64,000 nt of DNA from Gammaproteobacteria bacterium (GCA_024742415.1 JANSYN010000003.1:186001-250000); one strand, 5' to 3'. Shown: positions 1 through 8,708, counted from the stretch's first letter. Numbers and translations are program-made. Notes: generated from the letters alone by a model not told the origin.

Positions 1-1
1 C

Positions 2-943
2 TCTTTCAGCTTTTCCAGCAACGTACTTTTCATGCTGCTTTTCATGTCATTGACCATTGGCATCATCTCGGCAGGGGTGAGCAACGGTATCGAACGCTGG
101 TCGGCGCGCCTGATGCCCGTATTGATCGCAACGCTTGTTGCCCTTGTGGTTTATGTAATGACGCTGGATGGCGCGATGGATGGGCTCAAGGTCTATTTAT
201 TGCCTGATTTCGAACGAGCGCTCTCTCCCAAGCTGATTGTGGCCGCGCTGGGGGCCGCATTCTTCTCGCTGTCACTGGGTGTGGGCACAATGCTCATTTA
301 CGGCTCGTACATCAACGACAACGAAAACCTGCCAGTGGTTGGTGGCCTCGTGACCCTGGTTGATATCATGATTGCGGTTACCGCTGGCTTTCTCGTGTTA
401 CCTGCCATGTATGTTGCACTGCACAATGGCGTGGAAATTTTTACTGCAACCGGGCAACTCATATCGGAAGACACGCTAATTTTCACCGTTTTGCCTGAGC
501 TATTTGCAACGATGGGCATCGCGGGCATTGTCGTCTCTATCACTTTTTTTGCATTGATGAGCATCGCTGCACTAACGTCATCTATCTCGATGCTGGAGGT
601 TCCAGTGGCCTATGCCATCGAAGAGCACAACCTGCCACGGAAAAAAGCGGTACTGGTAATCGGGGGCTTGATTGCACTGGCCAGCTTGACCATTCTCCTG
701 AATTTTGAAGCCCTGTTCGGTTTTGTGATTACCTTTACCACGCGCTACAGCCAGCCACTACTAGGGCTGGCTTTGTGTATATTTACCGGCTGGCTGTGGC
801 ATCGCAATACGGTATTGAAAGAGCTGCAAAAAGGCGCACCCGATGTTGCAGCGGGCTGGTTCTGGAAAATCTGGCCCTGGTACATCAAGTTTTTCTGCCC
901 GGTGATTATCCTGGCAATCTTTGCGCAGAGTATCTGGGGCTAG
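2..943 (+). CDS. Sodium:neurotransmitter symporter (SNF/NSS) family transporter, 5' end missing
   Basis: The reading frame is open from the first bases of the window, so this is the C-terminal part of a protein that starts outside it. About nine hydrophobic helices are visible. The segment GVSNGIERWSARLMP matches the conserved loop of bacterial NSS (LeuT-like) transporters, and a late NLP/ITFTTRYSQPL region and a Trp-rich C-terminus (WFWKIWPWYIKF) are also typical. Members import amino acids or related solutes with Na+; the substrate cannot be read from this fragment. Na+ coupling fits a cell with a Na+-pumping NQR complex encoded further along. It stops just before the convergent lipoprotein gene, with 17 bases between them. 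Confidence 0.85.
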   Translation, partial: SFSFSSNVLFMLLFMSLTIGIISAGVSNGIERWSARLMPVLIATLVALVVYVMTLDGAMDGLKVYLLPDFERALSPKLIVAALGAAFFSLSLGVGTMLIYGSYINDNENLPVVGGLVTLVDIMIAVTAGFLVLPAMYVALHNGVEIFTATGQLISEDTLIFTVLPELFATMGIAGIVVSITFFALMSIAALTSSISMLEVPVAYAIEEHNLPRKKAVLVIGGLIALASLTILLNFEALFGFVITFTTRYSQPLLGLALCIFTGWLWHRNTVLKELQKGAPDVAAGWFWKIWPWYIKFFCPVIILAIFAQSIWG

Positions 944-960
944 GCCGCAACGCCCGCCGC

Positions 961-1419
961 TCAGGGTTGCAAGTTAATAACACCGGTGTCCTCGACACGC
1001 TGGGTCGGTAGCAGCCCCTTGAAGTCGATCTTTGCTGAAAACCTGTACTGCAGTGGCTCATCGGCTGCGGCTCCCAGTGTGGTGAACAGCCGCAGTAGCT
1101 CGAATAGCTGTATTCCCGCTTCCAACGTGACAACTTCCTCGCTATAGCCCTCGATCAGGGGGACGTCATTGGTCACACCGGTAATCAGCTCCCTATCGAG
1201 CAAGGCGATGCTGTAGCTGACTCCCGCAATATCCAGCGCCGTTGTGTTGGGATTGATGACCCTGAGTTTGATTTCGAAACGTGGCGCGGCGCCATCGCTC
1301 GGCAGGGCGCGAAAGCTGTCCACCGAGACCTTCGGTGGATCCATATCCTGGTAAACATTTGCACAGCTGACCAGGGTCAGCAGCGTAAACAGCGATACTA
1401 TCGACTTGATAACTGACAT
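961..1419 (-). CDS. LEA type 2-like lipoprotein
   Basis: About 152 residues from the ATG at 1419. That start is chosen because it gives a short signal peptide ending in a lipobox (TLVSC, Cys around residue 18); an upstream extension to 1593 would run into the neighbouring gene and adds no recognisable sequence. The mature part, with FEIKLRVINPNTTALDIAGVSYSI, has the beta-sandwich signature of LEA14/WHy-type proteins, which in proteobacteria are small envelope lipoproteins of unknown role. It follows the outer-membrane barrel gene on the same strand at 83 bases and may be co-transcribed. The family call rests on the NP-N-T-L-I pattern only. Confidence 0.7.
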   Translation of the reverse strand: MSVIKSIVSLFTLLTLVSCANVYQDMDPPKVSVDSFRALPSDGAAPRFEIKLRVINPNTTALDIAGVSYSIALLDRELITGVTNDVPLIEGYSEEVVTLEAGIQLFELLRLFTTLGAAADEPLQYRFSAKIDFKGLLPTQRVEDTGVINLQP

Positions 1420-1501
1420 CGGAGCCCTGCTATTGAAAAATGCCCTGGCAAACCGGCGCGGTGAAAGCCCTAAAACCGTCTTCGCGCAAGCGCATCGCCC
1501 G

Positions 1502-2320
1502 CTAGAAACTGTATGAAACAAAGGCGGTTGGACCATAGAACTGCACATCAAAAACGACCTCACGCGATGACGGTGCATACGTAAGATCGACATCTACGAC
1601 TTCGTAGCCCACACCCACTGCAAATCTGTCGGTGATGCGATAGTCGGTTTTTACGCTACCGAAAAGATACCGCCCATCGTAGTCGCCGGCGTTGGCGCTC
1701 AACAGGCCGACACCGCCATAGATGGCCCATTTGGGCGTGAGGGCATACACACCGTGCAGCCGAATATTCGGCAACGGTGCCAGCAAATCGTCGGCGGCAG
1801 CCGTCCGAGAGGTTGCCAGGTCGCCGGCAAACACCGCTGCATCAAAGCTCACGGAAAAATCGAACGCGTGCAAGCCGATCCCAAGCTGCAGCTCGGCCTG
1901 ATCACTGCGGTAGACGCTATAAAATACGTCTATCAGCAGTGCATCTACCGAGAACTCGCTGTCCAGCGAGGCCCCTGCCTCAAACGCTGTACCGTCAAAT
2001 TCGAAGGAATCTGTAATCCGTGTTGAACCATCGGTATCGAAGGTGTGCCCCAGAATATTCAGCGACCATCGATCGGCAAAGCGCCACTGATAGGCCAAAG
2101 TCCAGCTCAGGTAATTGTCGTCGACGTCCAGATTGTCAAGATCAATAGAACTGCCAGGCTCACCGTCGCGACTTGCTGAGACTGTTGTCTCAGCGCTCTG
2201 GCTGAACACACCTCCCTGAAAATAATGCGTATCATTCAGTGCCGGATGCGTGGCATCAGCCAGGGACGGTAGCGCGCTCAACAGAAGCGCGGTGGTCAAC
2301 ATCGTCAGGAATCGCTTCAT
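1502..2320 (-). CDS. Outer membrane beta-barrel protein (OmpW/OmpA-barrel-like)
   Basis: About 272 residues from the ATG at 2320, preceded by an SD-like GGAACC. The start gives a clean signal peptide (MKRFLTMLTTALLLSALPSLADA). The mature protein is a string of alternating-hydrophobicity strands (SWTLAYQWRFADRWSLNILG, IRLHGVYALTPKWAIYGGVG, YRITDRFAVGVGYEVVDVD) and ends in FVSYSF, whose terminal aromatic residue is the classic BAM recognition signal. Small barrels of this kind serve as porins, adhesins or stress proteins; no specific ligand can be inferred. An extension to 2368 exists but would place residues before the signal peptide. Confidence 0.75.
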   Translation of the reverse strand: MKRFLTMLTTALLLSALPSLADATHPALNDTHYFQGGVFSQSAETTVSASRDGEPGSSIDLDNLDVDDNYLSWTLAYQWRFADRWSLNILGHTFDTDGSTRITDSFEFDGTAFEAGASLDSEFSVDALLIDVFYSVYRSDQAELQLGIGLHAFDFSVSFDAAVFAGDLATSRTAAADDLLAPLPNIRLHGVYALTPKWAIYGGVGLLSANAGDYDGRYLFGSVKTDYRITDRFAVGVGYEVVDVDLTYAPSSREVVFDVQFYGPTAFVSYSF

Positions 2321-2507
2321 AAAAAGGTTCCGTTGATTATAAGTATTATGAGGCTCGCTGTATTTCAACTTGCAGGCGCAATGCCTTTACCGCTGCCGCA
2401 TCGGCTCTCTACCAGACGCTTCGCGAAGCTTCCATACTACGCACATTGTGCCTGAAGCCATTACAACTGCAAAGCAAAGCCACCGTAACTATTGCTTACG
2501 CCAGGCG

Positions 2508-3728
2508 TTACTCGCCCTCTGCCGCCAAGGCCTGCCTGCGTAACTCATGCATGAACGCCGATTCGCCTGGCACAGAGACACCTTCGAGAAACGACGACAA
2601 AAACTCCTCCATGGGCGGCTGCGCATATTCGGCAGGTACAACGTTCATCAGACGCACCACTTTATCTTCTAGGATGAACACAGCGGTACGGCCAATCATG
2701 GCTTCATCGCGGTCGTTTTGCAGTTCGACAGCCTGCGATAGTCCAGCATAGACACCGGCAGACGTTGCAATATGGGTCACCACCTCCTGACCAAACAGGA
2801 ACGACTTCCACAGGGACTGCTCGTAACCGAGCTGCACTTCGTTTCTCACGGCTAGAAGCTCACCCGCCAGATACTGCTGCACATCGGGCCACCGGGGCGA
2901 ACGTACCGGATAAACGCTAATCACGTATTCATCGAACTGGAAATCCGGCCGGATATAGCTGAGCCAGGCGCCTTCCAATGGTCCCGCCTGCTGCACGGGC
3001 CGCACCCTTTGATAAACACCGATGCGTTCGGGAGTGACAAGTTGCTGCGCATAATTTGTGGATTGCAGGGCAGCGGCCAGATACGGCCCGGTAAACACCC
3101 CCGACGCCCTGGCATCTTCGATGATGCGCGCCGACAACTTACCAGCGAGCTCGATGTGCACCTGATCCGGGTTGCTCAACAGTGACAAGGAGGCATCAAA
3201 GGGAAATTCATAAGTGAGCTGATTGATCGGAATATCGCGCCACAAAATCATCACTTCTACCACGACCTCACCGGAGAGAGTCAGGGGCAGCATCATCAGT
3301 GTGGCGCCAGCTAATGCCGCTTTGGCCAGATCGTCCACTGAGCCCGGGCTGAACCTTGTTTTGGTGATCGCTATCGCGTAGTCAAGACTTTCATCGGCAG
3401 AGCGCACCTCGGCAAAGAATCCGCTGTCTTGCAGCTGGGCCAGCTCATGATCGAGTGTGCGGATGCGCAGGCCACATTCGTTCAGGGCCGATGCTTTTTC
3501 GAACGCCTCGCAGCGCTCAATCAGCGCCCCTGAGGGCGCCTTGGGAAACAGTGATACCGCTGGCCAGAGAACATCGAACTCGGTGTTCTTTGCAGGCATC
3601 ACCTGGGGGGCTTGTGGCGTCGCGCAACCCGCCAGGGCAAGGGCGATACAACACAGCCGCAGAGCATGCGCCGCGCTTGGGCAGCGGGTTGCTACAACAG
3701 CGGTAACTAGCGCGAGCAGCCTGCGCAT
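2508..3728 (-). CDS. Large lipoprotein of unknown function
   Basis: 406 residues. A hydrophobic N-terminus ends in a lipobox (ALALAGC, Cys around residue 35), so the mature protein should be lipid-anchored. I do not recognise the family. The body is mixed alpha/beta with no obvious catalytic motif; it has a DEAMIGRTAVFILEDKVVRLMNV segment and a charged, probably helical C-terminus. The ATG lies only 35 bases from the attL copy of the tRNA-Cys repeat, so the mobile element now supplies whatever sequence lies upstream. Before integration this gene would have sat about 35 bases behind the CCA end of tRNA-Cys. Confidence 0.6.
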   Translation of the reverse strand: MRRLLALVTAVVATRCPSAAHALRLCCIALALAGCATPQAPQVMPAKNTEFDVLWPAVSLFPKAPSGALIERCEAFEKASALNECGLRIRTLDHELAQLQDSGFFAEVRSADESLDYAIAITKTRFSPGSVDDLAKAALAGATLMMLPLTLSGEVVVEVMILWRDIPINQLTYEFPFDASLSLLSNPDQVHIELAGKLSARIIEDARASGVFTGPYLAAALQSTNYAQQLVTPERIGVYQRVRPVQQAGPLEGAWLSYIRPDFQFDEYVISVYPVRSPRWPDVQQYLAGELLAVRNEVQLGYEQSLWKSFLFGQEVVTHIATSAGVYAGLSQAVELQNDRDEAMIGRTAVFILEDKVVRLMNVVPAEYAQPPMEEFLSSFLEGVSVPGESAFMHELRRQALAAEGE

Positions 3729-3763
3729 GCCAACGCCCTATAACTGTGTGTCGTTCTCATAAA

Positions 3764-3808
3764 TGGAGGCTCGGGTCGGAATCGAACCGGCGTACACGGA
3801 GTTGCAGT
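3764..3808. repeat. attL: 45-bp duplicate of the tRNA-Cys 3' end
   Basis: All 45 bases match 12556-12600. It covers the tRNA from the anticodon loop through the T-arm and acceptor strand to CCA. The 5' half of the tRNA is absent here, so it is not a working tRNA gene. This is the standard footprint left by a tyrosine integrase that uses a tRNA 3' end and restores the gene on the other side. Confidence 0.93.
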
Positions 3809-3820
3809 TTTCCTGAAAAT
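3808..3820. repeat. 13-bp inverted repeat touching attL (left copy)
   Basis: TTTTCCTGAAAAT, whose exact reverse complement is at 12540-12552, three bases inside attR. In the excised circle the two copies would flank the 45-bp core symmetrically. A role in integrase or excisionase binding is inferred. Confidence 0.6.
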
Positions 3821-3903
3821 GGCCCTGGGGGCTGAAACCCGCACTAATACTATACACCCGCTATCTAGAGTTTCCACTATTTTACAGTAAACTGCGTCCG
3901 CGC

Positions 3904-3921
3904 TGCGCACATATTGCGCAC
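3904..3921. repeat. Putative integrase arm-type site, left
   Basis: TGCGCACATATTGCGCAC: two direct copies of TGCGCAC. The same 18-mer with one mismatch, in the same orientation, is at 12481-12498 near the other end. Paired heptamer-like repeats inside both ends of a tyrosine-integrase element are typical of arm-type binding sites. Confidence 0.6.
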
Positions 3922-3973
3922 GGGTGTACGCGGATATTGGGTCCGTGCTAGATAAATTTGGCGAGATAGACAA

Positions 3974-5254
3974 ATGGGATTACTTACCGACGAATTCGAG
4001 AACCATCAGATTCACGCAGCTTTGGACGAGCTCGCAGCTACCATTGAGAGGCTCGACCGCAAGGAACACGAAGAGGACGAACTCTCATCGATTAGCTTTT
4101 CGGAGCAGGGCGTAAAGTATATTCAGTCTCGTTTGTCTATCTCTATACCGACGTTGACTACCGGCGGGACGCTAACTCCTATTCACGAGCATGTGGAACA
4201 ATGTTCATCTCACCTCAATGACTATCTAGCCAACAGGAACCTCGCTTCAATACATCAAGCAAAGCATTCGATGGAAAAAGCGGTTTTACAATCGTCATCG
4301 CTTGCTATCTTAGGAAATGTAGCCCCAGGATTCTCTGCCGAAGACGCGTTAGCGTTTTCAAAGACTGCCGAGGAGCTTATTAGGGGCCTTCAATCGAAGT
4401 TTGAGGAAGCCGAACACGGACTAAATGAACTTGGTAAACAGATCGCCGAAAGCCAATCCCTAGCTGCAGAGAACCTTTCACTCAATAAAGCTAACAGCGC
4501 AGAACTTAGAAATCTGGAAGTTACTCTCAAATCCAGCCATGACGCTAATCTCACCCAGCTAAACGCCGACAATTCTGCGAAGCTACAGGCGTTCCAAGAG
4601 AAACTGCATGAAGCAAGCTTGCAGAGAGACCAATATCTGCAAAAAGAGGGAGCAGAGCAAAAAAAGGCGGTTACTGACCTCATATCAAAAATTTCTGAAA
4701 AGAGCGACTTGTACTTTGAAGAGCTAGAGGCTTTCAAGAAAAGAGCCGAGTTCATCGTCGGCACCGTTGAAAACACAGGACTGACCGGCAACTTTCAGCG
4801 AACCTCCAAAAAGGACCGCGAAGCCGCTAACTGGCTGAGGGCTGGAGCTCTTGTCACCTACTTTGTCATGGTTTTCGTTGTTCTATCAAGCGTCCGTGAC
4901 TTCTGGCCAAGGGCAGCCGAAGATATCTCAGCGACGCCCTTTGACCCCTGGATGACTGGTTTCAAACTGATAGCCGCCTTTATCTTGTTGATACCTGCGA
5001 AATACCTTAGCGCAGAGGCCTCCAGGCACAGTATGCTCTCCGAGAGAAACCGCCGAATTGAGCTTGAACTGGCCACCATTGATGCCTATTTCATGGGTTT
5101 ACCAGATGATGAGCGCGCACAAAAGAAAGCAGCTTTTGCAGACAAGTATTTCGGACAGATTGATGAAGTCAGCACGGATCGCGATGACAGTACACACTAC
5201 AGTGACATGAAAGATATCGTAAGAGACTTGCTCAAGAAAGTCGGGCCCAAGTAA
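3974..5254 (+). CDS. Coiled-coil protein with two membrane segments, candidate cargo/defence gene
   Basis: 426 residues, the only gene of the element on the plus strand, next to attL. Residues 1-120 are soluble and acidic. Residues about 120-260 are a long, Ala/Glu/Lys/Gln-rich predicted coiled coil. Two hydrophobic segments follow (about 288-308 and 328-346), then a charged helix with RNRRIELELATIDAYFMGLPDDE and a short acidic tail. Codon use is visibly lower in GC than the surrounding host genes, which suggests transfer. I cannot name the family with confidence; the C-terminal part resembles DUF6161-like membrane coiled-coil proteins, but that is a weak impression. Its position at the att end, outside the phage operons and in opposite orientation, is where satellites carry accessory genes such as anti-phage functions. 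No enzymatic motif is visible. Confidence 0.8.
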   Translation: MGLLTDEFENHQIHAALDELAATIERLDRKEHEEDELSSISFSEQGVKYIQSRLSISIPTLTTGGTLTPIHEHVEQCSSHLNDYLANRNLASIHQAKHSMEKAVLQSSSLAILGNVAPGFSAEDALAFSKTAEELIRGLQSKFEEAEHGLNELGKQIAESQSLAAENLSLNKANSAELRNLEVTLKSSHDANLTQLNADNSAKLQAFQEKLHEASLQRDQYLQKEGAEQKKAVTDLISKISEKSDLYFEELEAFKKRAEFIVGTVENTGLTGNFQRTSKKDREAANWLRAGALVTYFVMVFVVLSSVRDFWPRAAEDISATPFDPWMTGFKLIAAFILLIPAKYLSAEASRHSMLSERNRRIELELATIDAYFMGLPDDERAQKKAAFADKYFGQIDEVSTDRDDSTHYSDMKDIVRDLLKKVGPK

Positions 5255-5485
5255 GTTACCCGATATTTTCGCACGCACTAGGAAAACAGCTAAAAACTCG
5301 AACCTACCTCTCAAAGGTCTGTACAGTCATTCGGTGAAAGTGCGCCCGTGGCGCCCCAGAAGAGGTTTGAGGCGTGGGCAGGCGCGGGCATGAGGCTATC
5401 GGTCCTCATGCGCCCTGAGGGTGGCATTGCAGGCAACATAGAACCTGCAGGGCATGGCCATCCACTTTACGCACATGCCGTGCGT

Positions 5486-7369
5486 TTAATCGGCTTCATG
5501 AAGTTCTGAGAAGCTTTTGCCATGACGCACAGCGATGTCACAATCTGCAAACACTGTGATGATGACATCGCCATAGCTCGCCCGTGTGTAAGGATCTACA
5601 ACAAAGTCGAGGCCAGACCACATGCCGATGACCAGGTCCGACCAGTTACCAAAGAGCACGTGGCCTGCAGGTATAAGGTTCGAAGTGAGAGCGCGGTAAC
5701 CGTTCATCCTGCCCTCACCTTGGTCAGTGGCCGTCCATATCATCTGCCCGGTTGTAGCTACTACCTCGGTCTGTTTCAGGAGGGCAGCAATGGAGCCGGT
5801 GGTGACGTATCCCAGGTTACCCATGTCCGCATCATCGACCATGAGCTCCTTCTCAAGGTCCACAATGTTCGGGAATGACGGACTACCCCCGTTAGCATAG
5901 GTAAGAGAGCCCACCCCCGTTTGGCCCAGAATCCCAAGCGGTTGATTGCTTGATCCAGTGCCGTTGATCGCGGCGGTATCGATTGCCTTCGCTACCGCAA
6001 AAGCGAGGGAATCCCTGACCAGCGTTTCGGAGGCAGGGTCGCCCTGCAGCAGCATTTTGCGGCTAATGGTACTGGAAACACCCACAGAGGTCGGGCGCAT
6101 AACGATCTTGTCATAGCTCGGGTCGCTCGGTGAAACCTGGTCAGACCCGTCGCCCGCTAACCAGGTTGCTGTGGAGTCCCCCGTCTGGCGCGGTATCTGG
6201 ATGTCCGAGGTGAGGCCAGGCAATATGGTTGCGCCCATGCGACCCGTGATGAGGCGAGCGCGTAGTGCTGGAATAAACTGTGAGGACATGTGGGCAGTGC
6301 CGATCAGGTTGCCCCCATCGCCGCCCTTGCTCACTGAGCGAAACAGCACTTCCTCCGGCAAGGTATGGCGGTCGCCCTGGCCTTTCCCTAGCCGTGTGGC
6401 CGCTTGTCGCATGATGTCCAATTCAGGGCCGCCAGTGCGAATGGTGTTAGGTTCGAATGTCAGCGCCAAGGCGCGACAGATTGAAAATTCTTCCATGGCG
6501 TGGTTACCTCCGCCGTTTCCTGCAGTGTTTACGTAAGCTGATATAGTGCGGGTTTCGGCGCTTTCGTCCTGGTTGCACCAGATATCAACGGACAGGTCGC
6601 TAATGCGTTGCTCACAGGCATTCGCGTCCGAGACTGATTTAGCCGTCATGATTCGTCGCTGTATGTCATGGAGGCGTTCTTGCGCGCCCTCATGCCCTAG
6701 GACTTCAGGCACCAGCCCAAGCATGTTTTTGTAGCGCCGATGAAGTTCGGCCTGCAGCTGTAGAATCCGCACTTTCTCGGGCAGATCGCGAAGCGCTCCA
6801 GTCTCGAAAGCTCGGTTTACACCAGCAGACAAGTCAGCAGGGCAAGCCACACACGACGCTTCAAACGGCGTCCAGCGCGTGGCGACCACTTCCAAAGAGC
6901 GGGTGTCCGAATCTTCTTTTTCAGTGTATTCGTCAATGTGGTAGCCGATGGAGATGCCGCGCACGATGCCAGCCTTGACGTCCTGCCAGATCTCTTCCGC
7001 CCGGGGGGACTCAGAGAAACGCAAGCGAGCTCGCAGCCTGCCCTGGTAAATTCGGACGTTTTCAGCCAGACCGATTTGCTGCTCCTGATTGTGTGACCAC
7101 AACAACGGCAGTGAGCTATCAATAGCGCGCTCTAGATTGACTGCATTTTCATCATGCTGGAGTATTTCTCGATATCCTTGGCGCACGACAGGAGCCTCTG
7201 TGGAAAGCGTGGCCTCTATCGTCCGCTGGTCTTTTTGCGCTCGACTGTGATCCAGCTCCATGAACCGATAACAGACCTTTCCTTGAGCTTGAGACGGCGG
7301 GACAGGCGCGTACGGGGCATAGAGGTTCGGAAAGTCACGAAACCAGGCATCAAAATTCATTTGTGTCAT
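5486..7369 (-). CDS. Fused HK97-type prohead protease and major capsid protein
   Basis: 627 residues. Residues about 35-190 form an HK97-family (S78/U35-like) prohead protease: LLWSHNQEQQIG carries the catalytic His (about 93) and VRGISIGYHI the catalytic Ser (about 140), followed by the typical RWTPFEASCVACPADL strand. A linker with heptad-like helices (about 195-275) fits the delta/scaffold region. Residues about 280-625 match an HK97-fold major capsid protein, with GGNLIGT, LPGLTSDIQIPRQTG, WLAGDGSDQVSPSDPSYDKIVMRPTS-type strands (E-loop and P-domain) and AIDTAAINGTGSSNQPLGIL. Fusion in one chain is known in some phages and satellites: the protease matures the head and removes the linker. 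No portal or large terminase accompanies it. A separate promoter (7550-7578) precedes it. Confidence 0.92.
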   Translation of the reverse strand: MTQMNFDAWFRDFPNLYAPYAPVPPSQAQGKVCYRFMELDHSRAQKDQRTIEATLSTEAPVVRQGYREILQHDENAVNLERAIDSSLPLLWSHNQEQQIGLAENVRIYQGRLRARLRFSESPRAEEIWQDVKAGIVRGISIGYHIDEYTEKEDSDTRSLEVVATRWTPFEASCVACPADLSAGVNRAFETGALRDLPEKVRILQLQAELHRRYKNMLGLVPEVLGHEGAQERLHDIQRRIMTAKSVSDANACEQRISDLSVDIWCNQDESAETRTISAYVNTAGNGGGNHAMEEFSICRALALTFEPNTIRTGGPELDIMRQAATRLGKGQGDRHTLPEEVLFRSVSKGGDGGNLIGTAHMSSQFIPALRARLITGRMGATILPGLTSDIQIPRQTGDSTATWLAGDGSDQVSPSDPSYDKIVMRPTSVGVSSTISRKMLLQGDPASETLVRDSLAFAVAKAIDTAAINGTGSSNQPLGILGQTGVGSLTYANGGSPSFPNIVDLEKELMVDDADMGNLGYVTTGSIAALLKQTEVVATTGQMIWTATDQGEGRMNGYRALTSNLIPAGHVLFGNWSDLVIGMWSGLDFVVDPYTRASYGDVIITVFADCDIAVRHGKSFSELHEAD

Positions 7370-7549
7370 TCAAAGTGCCTCTGAGAAAGGGACCGGCGCA
7401 ATACGCAAACGAAAAACGCCGAATCCGCTGATTAACAACGTATCCATGCGTCCGTCACATGCTGCGCCAGCCAAGGCACTTCTGAGCGAGGTATCAGCCC
7501 GCTCGTGGCTGTGGTGTGGACATCGCGGGAGCCACCCGCGCAAGTACAT

Positions 7550-7578
7550 ACTGTACATACAGTCAGTAGTCTGGTCAA
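7550..7578 (-). promoter_or_regulatory. Promoter with overlapping dyad for the protease-capsid gene
   Basis: Read on the minus strand there is a -35 TTGACC (7578-7573), a 17-base spacer and a -10 TACAGT (7555-7550). The -10 lies inside ACTGTA-N2-TACAGT (7550-7563), a 14-bp near-perfect dyad, so a repressor or activator could act directly on it. The leader before the ATG at 7369 is about 175 nt. From 7370 to 7601 I see no convincing gene. Confidence 0.5.
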
Positions 7579-7601
7579 CGTCGGCAAGGGTCTAATTCGC
7601 A

Positions 7602-8123
7602 CTATTCAATCCCTTCTTCTCGCAAATAATTCGTGAGTTGTGCTTCAATCCAGTCGGCGTCGGCCAGATGATCAAGGCTGTTCGCGCCCATGGCTATGAT
7701 CTCTTGCAGTACAAGTATCTGTTTAGGAGATAGATTGAGTCGCCGGCAGGCCTCGCCTGGAATCCTGTCATGCATTGCGCGGATCTCGCTGGCAGTCTGT
7801 GCCAGAACATAGCTTTGAAAATTTACGGGGGCGATCTCGTGCTTTAGCATTTTGTTTTTCATTTCGAGCGCGTCGGCTTGCTGGTTGGTGAGCCTAATCC
7901 GCGCCAGCTGAAGTGCGATCTTTCGCTCTTCATCTGAAGAGTCCAAATCTTCTGCAGATAGTTGGCGTTCTTCTCGGTTGAGAATGACCGCGGCAACGGT
8001 ATAAAAATTCTCCCTACCAATTTTGGCGATAGGCTCCACTCCCCAGGCTGAAAAGGCCTGAGTCGATATGCCCAGGCTTGCTGCCATGTTGGTTTGGTTT
8101 AACCAGTGCTTTTCCTTCTTCAT
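7602..8123 (-). CDS. Terminase small subunit-like protein (Nu1/TerS-type)
   Basis: About 173 residues from the ATG at 8123. The N-terminus (WLNQTNMAASLGISTQAFSAWGVEPIAKIGRENFYT) is a winged-helix DNA-binding domain like that of lambda Nu1 and related small terminases, followed by a long helical region (ERKIALQLARIRLTNQQADALEMKNKMLKHEIAP) typical of TerS oligomerisation and terminase-binding segments. A small terminase recognises the packaging site on the DNA. Without its own large subunit the element would have to use a helper phage's TerL, as satellites do. ATG 8141 is an alternative start. Confidence 0.75.
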   Translation of the reverse strand: MKKEKHWLNQTNMAASLGISTQAFSAWGVEPIAKIGRENFYTVAAVILNREERQLSAEDLDSSDEERKIALQLARIRLTNQQADALEMKNKMLKHEIAPVNFQSYVLAQTASEIRAMHDRIPGEACRRLNLSPKQILVLQEIIAMGANSLDHLADADWIEAQLTNYLREEGIE

Positions 8124-8264
8124 GTTCACACTCACATACAAACAACAAGGGGCAAATCTAGCGCCCTGATAATTACTGAGACTCTGCGGAGCCCGCCACC
8201 CGTACGCTAAGGCCTAAATCGGAGTACCTTTGCAGGGGGTGCGGGGTGGCAGGGCTCGCAACGT

Positions 8265-8693
8265 TCACCATGGATAACGCCAATCAAGTACATGGAACTG
8301 AAACGCCTGGTCGAACTCGAGGTCCGGAGCTCGCTTCCCAGCTTGCTTGTTTAGATACACGTGCGCTCGGTGCTGGTTCCGCGCCTCAATCACCCCCGCT
8401 TCGTCATCGAACTGATACGGCTCAGGCAGCGCTGGACTAGTCGAGAAGTCACGCGCTATGACGCCTTGCAGTGTCTCCAGCGCGGTTGATCCTGCCGATG
8501 GACACCAGGTAATACTTTCGAGCGCTGGTGGGGTGTGGCTGGGAAAGACGTCTTCTACTGACTCAGACAGCACAACCTTCTCACCCTCAACAGCAATGAC
8601 TTCACGCCGAATCAAGGTTATCCATTGCACGCCAATGTGGTCTGGCGGCGCGATCGCTTGCCTGTAGACATAATCTCCGATCGTAACTGGCAT
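8265..8693 (-). CDS. Hypothetical element protein (about 142 aa)
   Basis: Starts at ATG 8693, preceded by GGGAGAT at good spacing; ATG 8708, directly after the stop of the upstream gene, is the alternative. The N-terminal part (MPVTIGDYVYRQAIAPPDHIGVQWITLIRREVIAVEGEKVVLSE) looks like a small beta-barrel, and the C-terminus is acidic and aromatic. I do not recognise it. It sits in the same minus-strand run as TerS, so a packaging, head or regulatory role is possible but unproven. Confidence 0.6.
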   Translation of the reverse strand: MPVTIGDYVYRQAIAPPDHIGVQWITLIRREVIAVEGEKVVLSESVEDVFPSHTPPALESITWCPSAGSTALETLQGVIARDFSTSPALPEPYQFDDEAGVIEARNQHRAHVYLNKQAGKRAPDLEFDQAFQFHVLDWRYPW

Positions 8694-8708
8694 AGCTTGA
8701 TCTCCCAT

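Noticed and set aside
3764-3808. A second tRNA-Cys gene
   Set aside because: Only the 3' 45 nt are present, with no acceptor 5' strand or D-arm; it is the att duplicate.
7370-7558. A 62-codon minus-strand frame before the capsid gene
   Set aside because: Composition is not protein-like and it spans the promoter and leader.
7551-7562. CTGTACATACAG as an SOS (LexA) box in the element
   Set aside because: The spacing is CTGT-N4-ACAG; the host boxes at lexA are CTGT-N8-ACAG. It is better seen as a dyad over the capsid promoter.
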